From assembly GCA_900547315.1 (NCBI GenBank), contig URGI01000086.1, positions 1 to 7,277 of the forward strand: a stretch of DNA of 7,277 nt, given 5' to 3'. Position numbers and translations under genes: made by a program. Positions 1-4,494 of the stretch are shown here, piece after piece (position 1 is the stretch's first letter; each line of letters starts with the position of its first letter). The notes beneath the pieces are model-generated. The model searched no databases. It was given only the letters and a program-made list of their open reading frames with translations, and was not told where the DNA came from. Origin of the DNA: an uncultured Eubacteriales bacterium. GTDB taxonomy: Bacteria > Bacillota > Clostridia > Oscillospirales > Oscillospiraceae.

Positions 1-13
1 ATAAACGGTCCGT

Positions 14-39
14 CTGATATACCGGTGGAAATATATCAG
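14..39 (+). promoter_or_regulatory. Inverted repeat in the leader of the MFS transporter gene
   Basis: CTGATATA (14-21) and TATATCAG (32-39) form a perfect 8-bp inverted repeat separated by 10 nt. It ends 7 nt before the Shine-Dalgarno of the transporter gene. No T-run follows, so it does not look like a terminator. The dyad could be a repressor or activator operator or an mRNA leader hairpin; the sequence alone cannot decide. The promoter itself is not recognisable in the first 57 bases and may lie upstream of the window. Confidence 0.45.
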
Positions 40-46
40 CTAATAT

Positions 47-53
47 AAAGGAG
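47..53 (+). promoter_or_regulatory. Ribosome binding site that favours the ATG at 64
   Basis: AAAGGAG at 47-53 is a strong Shine-Dalgarno. It lies 10 nt before the ATG at 64 but only 4 nt before the in-frame GTG at 58, which is too close for efficient initiation. The ATG is therefore the better start. Confidence 0.7.
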
Positions 54-63
54 TATTGTGTTT

Positions 64-1341
64 ATGAGTAATGAAAACAGCTCCGGGACAAGGCGCTTTT
101 ACGGCTGGACGATAGTTGTTTCACTGTGGATTATATACTTTCTGAACGTCGGCTTCCCGATGTACGGCGGACAAACGGTGAACACCTTCATGGCCGATGA
201 AATGGGCTTTAAGAGAACTATACTCGGATTGGCATTTTCCCTCTTTAATCTCTTCCAGGGTCTGCCCGGACCCCTGATTGGCTATACCATCCAGAAAAAG
301 GGCGCGAGATTTAGTATAGCACTCGGCTCTATTCTTATTTTAGTTTCTGCAATTTTGATGGGTTATGTGGTCAAGTCTCAGTGGCTCTTTCTGTTGACTT
401 TCGGCGTTATTGCAGGTGTGGGCGTGGGCTTCGGTACGGTCGTTCCGGTTCAGACCACGGTTACCCAGTGGTTTGACAGAAAGCGCTCACGTGCTATGGC
501 CATTACGCTAACTGCCTCCGGCTTCGGTGGCTTTGTGGCGGCACCCCTACTGACAAAGGTTCTCTCCGGTACCGGAAAATGGAATAACTGTTGGCTGGTT
601 GTGGCGGGCGCGGCTCTGGTTGCGCTTCTTATCGACCTTATTCTTATTAAAAATAAGCCTGCCGATATCGGACAGATTCCCGACGGGAGCAGCGATGTCA
701 CAGAAAGCATGGCAAAGCCCGGTAAAAAGGCCTCAAAGTATATACCATACAGCACCAAGGATGACTGGACGGTCAAGGAGGCTCTTACAAATTCGAGATG
801 CTGGCTGACACTTGCTGCGGCAATCGGTCTATACATCCCCTACATGATGCTAATCAGCCACGGAATAGCCTGCCTCGGCGACCACGGAATCCCCGCCTCC
901 GCTGCGGCCTTCTCAATAAGTCTTGTGACTGCAACGAGCATTGTGGGGCGACTTCTCGGCGGTGAGCTTTGCAACCGTATGCCCGCCAGATTTGTCTGGG
1001 CCGGCTCTCTGGTAGTGCTTCTCATGGGCTCAATATTCCTGATGACCGCCACCGGCACCGTCGGCATGGTGCTCTACGCCGTGTGCACAGGTATCGGCTT
1101 CGGCGCGTCCTTCGTGTGTATGCCTGTGGTATTCTCAAGCTACTACGGCGCAAAAATATATAGCAGTCTTTTCGGTACTCTCTTCCCCATTATTACGATT
1201 TGCTCGTCGATTTCCCCCACGCTCGCCGGATACCTCTTTGACGCCAGCGGCAGCTATACCTCTGGATTCATTATGATTATCGCTTTTAACGTGGTCGGCA
1301 TTATAGCAAGTCTCCTTAATACTCCTCCCAAAAAACAGTAA
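64..1341 (+). CDS. Major facilitator superfamily transporter, oxalate/formate antiporter (OFA)-like
   Basis: A 425-residue inner-membrane secondary transporter; an alternative GTG start at 58 would add two residues. The protein opens with FYGWTIV, a typical start of the first helix in OFA-type MFS proteins, and shows about twelve hydrophobic segments in two halves of six. Numbering from the GTG start, the loop after helix 2 carries GYTIQKKGARF (residues 75-85), the helix 4-5 region has WFDRKRSRAMAI (138-149), and the sixth helix ends in KPADIGQIPDG (200-210), which closely matches the 'PEDxGxxPDG' element common in OFA-like members. A hydrophilic central loop (about 200-245) precedes the second half. 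Members of this group move small carboxylates such as oxalate, formate, or monocarboxylates, but the substrate cannot be read from the sequence and no oxalate or formate enzymes are nearby. The gene is monocistronic here, with its own terminator. The MFS assignment is secure; the OFA subgroup is likely. Confidence 0.9.
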   Translation: MSNENSSGTRRFYGWTIVVSLWIIYFLNVGFPMYGGQTVNTFMADEMGFKRTILGLAFSLFNLFQGLPGPLIGYTIQKKGARFSIALGSILILVSAILMGYVVKSQWLFLLTFGVIAGVGVGFGTVVPVQTTVTQWFDRKRSRAMAITLTASGFGGFVAAPLLTKVLSGTGKWNNCWLVVAGAALVALLIDLILIKNKPADIGQIPDGSSDVTESMAKPGKKASKYIPYSTKDDWTVKEALTNSRCWLTLAAAIGLYIPYMMLISHGIACLGDHGIPASAAAFSISLVTATSIVGRLLGGELCNRMPARFVWAGSLVVLLMGSIFLMTATGTVGMVLYAVCTGIGFGASFVCMPVVFSSYYGAKIYSSLFGTLFPIITICSSISPTLAGYLFDASGSYTSGFIMIIAFNVVGIIASLLNTPPKKQ

Positions 1342-1368
1342 CCATCGCAGATCATAGCTTTTGTCGGG

Positions 1369-1399
1369 ACGCCGGTGTTTGAAAAAAACACCGGCGTTT
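1369..1399 (+). terminator. Intrinsic terminator after the transporter gene
   Basis: ACGCCGGTGTTT (1369-1380) pairs perfectly with AAACACCGGCGT (1386-1397) around the 5-nt loop GAAAA, giving a 12-bp stem. Only three T residues (1397-1399) follow before the sequence becomes mixed, so the U-tract is short and termination may be incomplete. It lies 27 nt past the transporter stop codon and separates it from the rimM promoter. Confidence 0.75.
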
Positions 1400-1438
1400 C
1401 ATATTGTCGTAGAGATTCACTGGAAACAGAAATAAAAC

Positions 1439-1467
1439 TTGGCAAGGCGGCCGAGTCATGCTATAAT
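1439..1467 (+). promoter_or_regulatory. Near-consensus sigma-70/sigma-A promoter for the rimM operon
   Basis: TTGGCA (1439-1444) is one base from the consensus -35 TTGACA, and TATAAT (1462-1467) is a perfect -10, separated by exactly 17 nt. The predicted transcript starts near 1474, giving a leader of about 37 nt before the rimM ATG. The promoter sits after the transporter terminator, so rimM and the genes after it appear to be transcribed independently of the transporter. Confidence 0.82.
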
Positions 1468-1483
1468 TAAGTGTTACAAACAT

Positions 1484-1510
1484 GGAGGGCGGCAAAGCCG
1501 CATTTTTGAT
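1484..1510 (+). promoter_or_regulatory. rimM ribosome binding site with an intervening hairpin
   Basis: The only good Shine-Dalgarno, GGAGG (1484-1488), is 22 nt from the rimM ATG, normally too far. The base right after it begins GCGGC-AAA-GCCGC (1489-1501), a perfect 5-bp GC stem with a 3-nt loop. Folding this 13-nt hairpin leaves an effective spacing of 9 nt, which is ideal. The hairpin is followed by ATTTTTG (1502-1508), so it also has a weak resemblance to a short intrinsic terminator or attenuator, although a 5-bp stem is short for that. Confidence 0.55.
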
Positions 1511-1999
1511 ATGGATAAAAAACAGTACATTGAGGCCGGACGCATCGTCAACACGCACGGCGTGCGCGGCGAGGTGAAAATCGAGGTCTGGCTTGACAGC
1601 GCGGAATTCCTGCGCAGCTTCAAGCGAGTGTTCATCGGCGAGCGCGAAATAAAGATCGAGTCCGCGTTTGTCCACAAGGGCTTTCTCATCGCCAAGCTTG
1701 AGGGCGTGGACGATGTGAACGCCGCGATGACCTTCAAGGGGCGCGAGATATCGATACTGCGCGCGGACGCGAAGCTGCCCAAGGGCGCGTTCTTCATAAG
1801 CGACATTATCGGCGCTTCCGTCGTGACTGAGGACGGCGCCGAGATCGGAAAGCTTGTGGATGTTCTGGAGCGCCCCGCGTCGAATATCTATGTCGTCAAG
1901 GGCGAGACGGAGCACCTTATTCCGGCAGTACCTGAATTTATTATGTCAACCGATGCTGAGAACGGAGTCATCACCGTCAGGCTCATAGAGGGGATGTAA
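1511..1999 (+). CDS. rimM: Ribosome maturation factor RimM
   Basis: RimM assists late assembly of the 30S subunit head in the cytoplasm by binding ribosomal protein S19 and is needed for efficient 16S rRNA processing. The 162-residue product has the N-terminal RimM domain (about residues 6-84), opening with the diagnostic YIEAGRIVNTHGVRGEVKIE stretch (6-25), and a C-terminal PRC-barrel (about 92-162) with the hallmarks SDIIGASV (97-104), G-x-x-IGKL and HLIPAVPEFI (135-144), ending in the usual EGM. The length fits the family (about 160-180). The ATG at 1511 is chosen because the family N-terminus begins here; the reading frame is open back to a TTG at 1439, but that TTG is the -35 box. trmD begins 5 nt after the stop, the conserved rimM-trmD order. 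The usual upstream rpsP and KH-protein genes are absent. Confidence 0.96.
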   Translation: MDKKQYIEAGRIVNTHGVRGEVKIEVWLDSAEFLRSFKRVFIGEREIKIESAFVHKGFLIAKLEGVDDVNAAMTFKGREISILRADAKLPKGAFFISDIIGASVVTEDGAEIGKLVDVLERPASNIYVVKGETEHLIPAVPEFIMSTDAENGVITVRLIEGM

Positions 2000-2004
2000 A
2001 GACC

Positions 2005-3315
2005 ATGCGCATAGATATAATGACTCTTTTCCCCGATACGGTGAACGCCGTTTTACATGAGAGTATTATAGGCAGGGCGGCCAAAAAGGGCATAATTGAG
2101 ATAAATTGCGTACAAATACGCGATTTTACAGAGAACAAGCAATGCCAGGTGGACGACTATCCCTACGGCGGCGGCTGGGGCTGCGTGATGATGGCGCAGC
2201 CGCTGAAATCCTGCCTTGAAAATATTATGTCAACCGCCGATGGCCTGCGCAGCCGCGTTATTTACATGTCCCCGCAAGGCAAACCCTACACACAGGAGAC
2301 CGCGAAGCGGCTCAGAAATGACTATGATCATCTTGTCCTCGTCTGCGGGCACTACGAGGGCATAGACGAGCGCTTCATCGAGGAGTGCGTTGACGAGGAG
2401 ATATCGCTGGGCGACTTTGTTCTGACCGGCGGAGAGATCGCCGCGATGGCCGTGGCCGATTCCGTGTGCCGCCTAGTGCCGGGGGTGCTTGCCGATGAGC
2501 AGTGCTACACCGGCGAGAGCCATTGGGACGGGCTGCTCGAATACCCGCAGTACACGCGGCCGGACGTCTGGGAAGGGCGTGCGGTGCCGGAGGTGCTGAT
2601 AAACGGCGACCATGCGAAGGTGGAGCTCTGGCGGCGCAAGAAGCAGCTTGAGCGCACCATGAACAAGCGGCCGGACATGTTTGAAAAGTTCACGCCCGCG
2701 GATGATACCGACCGAAAACTTCTCGAAGAGATAAAGAAGGACGCGAGCCGAATCAAGCTCACCGAAAAGCTTGATTACCGCCCGGCAACGCTGGACGATA
2801 TGCCGGATATCATGCACATCGTCGAGGATGCGCGGCGCAGCCTGAAGCGCTTCCACGTGGATCAGTGGCAGGGAGAATACCCGAATGAGCAGGTCTTTCT
2901 CGCGGATATGGCGAGAGGGGAGTGCTTCGCCGTGACGCACGGCGGAGAGGTCGCGGCGGTCTTCGTGCTCAGTACGCTTGAGCAAGAGAACTACGCGAAG
3001 ATAACGGACGGCAAGTGGACTGCCGACATGCCCTATTGCGTGCTGCACCGCTCCGCCGTATCGGCGAAATACCGCGGCAGCGGGATGTCGGAATTCATGA
3101 TGAAATGCGTCGAGCGGCAGGCGGCCGAGGGCTTCGGCCTGCGATGCATCCGTGTCGATACGCACCGGAAGAACAAGGCCATGCAGCGGCTGCTGCGCGA
3201 GTCCGGCTACCGGTACCGCGGCAACGTCCTTATCGATGATGCCGGTCATGATCCGGCGCGTCAGGCCTATGAGAAGATACTCAAAATCAAAAATATAGCG
3301 GGGGGCTGCAAATGA
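2005..3315 (+). CDS. trmD: tRNA (guanine37-N1)-methyltransferase TrmD fused to a C-terminal GNAT acetyltransferase domain
   Basis: TrmD uses S-adenosylmethionine to methylate N1 of G37 next to the anticodon of tRNAs reading CNN codons and some others, preventing +1 frameshifting. Residues 1-about 250 are a full TrmD: MRIDIMTLFP start, DDYPYGGGWG (50-59), YMSPQGK (87-93), LVCGHYEGIDERF (112-124) and SLGDFVLTGGE (134-144) of the trefoil-knot SAM site, and WDGLLEYPQYTRP (174-186), where D175 is probably the catalytic aspartate. Normal TrmD ends near 230-250 residues; this protein has 436. Residues about 257-428 match a stand-alone clostridial GNAT type: YRPATLDDM start, QWQGEYPN (287-294), HRSAVSAKYRGSGMS (348-362) as the acetyl-CoA loop, DTHRKNKAMQRLL (385-397) and GYRY (401-404). 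The acetyl acceptor is unknown. No ATG, GTG or TTG occurs in frame between residues 225 and 266, so the GNAT part lacks its own start. The stop overlaps the next ATG by 4 nt. Confidence 0.93.
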   Translation: MRIDIMTLFPDTVNAVLHESIIGRAAKKGIIEINCVQIRDFTENKQCQVDDYPYGGGWGCVMMAQPLKSCLENIMSTADGLRSRVIYMSPQGKPYTQETAKRLRNDYDHLVLVCGHYEGIDERFIEECVDEEISLGDFVLTGGEIAAMAVADSVCRLVPGVLADEQCYTGESHWDGLLEYPQYTRPDVWEGRAVPEVLINGDHAKVELWRRKKQLERTMNKRPDMFEKFTPADDTDRKLLEEIKKDASRIKLTEKLDYRPATLDDMPDIMHIVEDARRSLKRFHVDQWQGEYPNEQVFLADMARGECFAVTHGGEVAAVFVLSTLEQENYAKITDGKWTADMPYCVLHRSAVSAKYRGSGMSEFMMKCVERQAAEGFGLRCIRVDTHRKNKAMQRLLRESGYRYRGNVLIDDAGHDPARQAYEKILKIKNIAGGCK

Positions 3316-3497
3316 AAGGCGGAAACACAAAATATCTCGTCTCGGCGATAATCTGGACGCTTATATGTCTACTCGCACTGGGCATACTTATCTTTGCGGT
3401 GGAGACCTACGTATTCACAAAGATCTGCGGTCTTGTGCTGATAATCCTGTGCCTGTCCGGACAGTGGCTGCGGTATATCAAATCTACGCGGGGCTGA
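3312..3497 (+). CDS. Small two-helix membrane protein of unknown function
   Basis: A 61-residue hydrophobic protein that I do not recognise. Two membrane segments are evident, about residues 8-29 and 34-52, joined by a very short turn (around VETYVFT), so it should be a helical hairpin. The N-terminus (MKGGNTK) and C-terminus (RYIKSTRG) are both basic, which by the positive-inside rule predicts both ends in the cytoplasm. There is no cleavable signal peptide or catalytic motif. The start codon overlaps the trmD stop in an ATGA, indicating translational coupling, and rsmA begins 4 nt after its stop. Its tight position inside an RNA-modification operon suggests a real, expressed gene, but does not reveal a role in RNA modification. 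It is too short for confident assignment to a family by eye. Confidence 0.72.
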   Translation: MKGGNTKYLVSAIIWTLICLLALGILIFAVETYVFTKICGLVLIILCLSGQWLRYIKSTRG

Positions 3498-3501
3498 GCG
3501 C

Positions 3502-4371
3502 ATGAATCTGACGGATATAAACGAGATACGCTCGCTGCTCTCGCGGCACGGCTTCCGGTTCTCGAAATCCATGGGGCAGAACTTCCTGACCGCAGGCTGG
3601 GTTCCGGAGGATATCGCCGAGGGCGCGCTGCTGGATGAGAATACCGGCGTACTGGAGGTAGGTCCCGGCGTCGGCTGCCTGACCGAACAGCTGTCAAAGC
3701 GCGCGGGCAAGGTGATGTGCGTAGAGCTTGACAAGAGCCTGAAGCCGGTGCTTGCAGAGACGCTCGCGGGCTGTGATAATGTCGAGATCATATTCGGCGA
3801 CGTACTGAAGCAGAACCTTCCGGAGCTGGTGCGCGAGCATCTCGGCGGGCTGCGTCCGGTCGTGTGCGCAAATCTGCCGTATAATGTCACAACTCCGCTG
3901 CTGACGGCCTTCATCGAGGCGGGTTGCTTTGACAGCATCACCGTGATGATACAGCGCGAGGTCGCGCGGCGCATATGCGCTCCGGCGGGAACGGCGGATT
4001 ACGGCGCGTTCGGAATCTTCGTGCAGTGGTACGCGGAGCCGGAGCTGCTGTTCGACGTGCCGCCGAGCTGTTTCATCCCGCAGCCGAAGGTGACGTCAAG
4101 CGTGATACGCCTGCGCCGCCGCGAAAAGCCGCCGGTCGGGGTGGGCGACGAGAAGCTGATGTTCCGCGTTATCCGCGCGGCATTCAACCAGCGGCGCAAG
4201 ACGCTTGTGAACGCGCTCAGCTCGCAGTTGGGCGTTTTGGACAAGGAAAACGCCGCCCGCGTTCTGGTAAATTGCGGATTTGATACAAAAATTCGCGGAG
4301 AAACAGTAGATATTGTTGGTTTTGCAAAAATTTCGGACGAAATATCATCCATAATAGGCGCGGATTTGTAG
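3502..4371 (+). CDS. rsmA: 16S rRNA (adenine1518-N6/adenine1519-N6)-dimethyltransferase RsmA (KsgA)
   Basis: RsmA transfers four methyl groups from S-adenosylmethionine to two adjacent adenosines in the 3'-terminal hairpin of 16S rRNA, a late 30S checkpoint; loss gives kasugamycin resistance. The 289-residue protein has the family length. Visible motifs: FSKSMGQNFLT (20-30), SAM-binding motif I VLEVGPGVGCLT (50-61), acidic E75 and D100 at the expected ends of following strands, the catalytic NLPY signature (124-127), FIPQPKVTSSVI (191-202), and FNQRRKTL (228-235) in the C-terminal helical domain. No catalytic residue is missing. It starts 4 nt after the small membrane protein gene, with only a weak GGGG-type ribosome binding site, so translation probably depends on upstream ribosomes. 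In many Firmicutes rsmA neighbours the RNase M5 gene; here it closes a rimM-trmD operon. No clear terminator follows. Confidence 0.96.
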   Translation: MNLTDINEIRSLLSRHGFRFSKSMGQNFLTAGWVPEDIAEGALLDENTGVLEVGPGVGCLTEQLSKRAGKVMCVELDKSLKPVLAETLAGCDNVEIIFGDVLKQNLPELVREHLGGLRPVVCANLPYNVTTPLLTAFIEAGCFDSITVMIQREVARRICAPAGTADYGAFGIFVQWYAEPELLFDVPPSCFIPQPKVTSSVIRLRRREKPPVGVGDEKLMFRVIRAAFNQRRKTLVNALSSQLGVLDKENAARVLVNCGFDTKIRGETVDIVGFAKISDEISSIIGADL

Positions 4372-4381
4372 GTAAAATGCA

Positions 4382-4411
4382 TTGATTATTTGCCCAAAAT
4401 TGTGATATTCT
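4382..4411 (+). promoter_or_regulatory. Probable ppdK promoter with extended -10
   Basis: TTGATT (4382-4387, 4 of 6 matches to -35) and TATTCT (4406-4411, 4 of 6 matches to -10) are spaced 18 nt. The -10 is preceded by TGA, an extended -10 (TGn) that compensates for the weaker boxes. The predicted start is near 4418, leaving a leader of about 77 nt. This would let ppdK be transcribed separately from rsmA, 124 nt upstream. Confidence 0.55.
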
Positions 4412-4419
4412 AACACATG

Positions 4420-4450
4420 GCGAAGAGTCGTTTTTTTGACGCTTTTCCGC
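4420..4450 (+). promoter_or_regulatory. Imperfect hairpin near the predicted 5' end of the ppdK transcript
   Basis: GCG (4420-4422) pairs with CGC (4448-4450), AAG (4423-4425) with CTT, and GTC (4427-4429) with GAC (4438-4440), with an A/G mismatch and a small bulge. The loop is G plus seven T residues (4430-4437). If transcription starts near 4418, this stem sits almost at the mRNA 5' end, a position known to protect some highly expressed bacterial mRNAs from decay. The T-run is in the loop, so it is not a good terminator. The pairing is imperfect, and this is inference. Confidence 0.35.
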
Positions 4451-4481
4451 AGCGATTTTATCTAATCTTATTTATTATAGA

Positions 4482-4486
4482 AAGGA
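4482..4486 (+). promoter_or_regulatory. Ribosome binding site that decides the ppdK start
   Basis: AAGGA (4482-4486) is 8 nt before the ATG at 4495. It supports the family-consistent start MSKKYVYLF and argues against the in-frame ATG at 4417, which lies at the predicted transcription start with no Shine-Dalgarno. Confidence 0.8.
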
Positions 4487-4494
4487 AGAAAACA

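Noticed and set aside
1439..1510. 24-residue N-terminal extension of RimM from the TTG at 1439
   Set aside because: The TTG is part of the -35 box of the promoter and would lie upstream of the transcript. The family N-terminus starts at 1511.
1482..1577. 31-residue upstream open frame overlapping the start of rimM (ATG at 1482)
   Set aside because: It lies less than 10 nt after the predicted transcription start with no Shine-Dalgarno of its own; its ATG overlaps the rimM GGAGG. There is no evidence that it is translated.
1352..1915. 187-codon antisense open frame covering the rimM promoter and rimM
   Set aside because: It would run through the terminator, promoter and leader of rimM, and its product matches nothing I recognise, whereas sense RimM is unmistakable.
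2473..3330. 285-codon open frame antisense to the trmD-GNAT gene
   Set aside because: It is also in register with the sense codons, and arises because the later part of the gene lacks TTA, CTA and TCA. The sense protein has clear family motifs; the antisense one has none.
4421..4437. CGA-AGAG-TCG followed by seven T residues as a terminator for rsmA
   Set aside because: A 3-bp stem is far too weak for intrinsic termination. The T-run is better explained as the loop of a larger imperfect hairpin.
4417..4494. 26-residue N-terminal extension of PPDK from the ATG at 4417
   Set aside because: The ATG coincides with the predicted transcription start and has no Shine-Dalgarno. PPDK family proteins begin at MSKKYVYLF, and AAGGA is 8 nt before the ATG at 4495.
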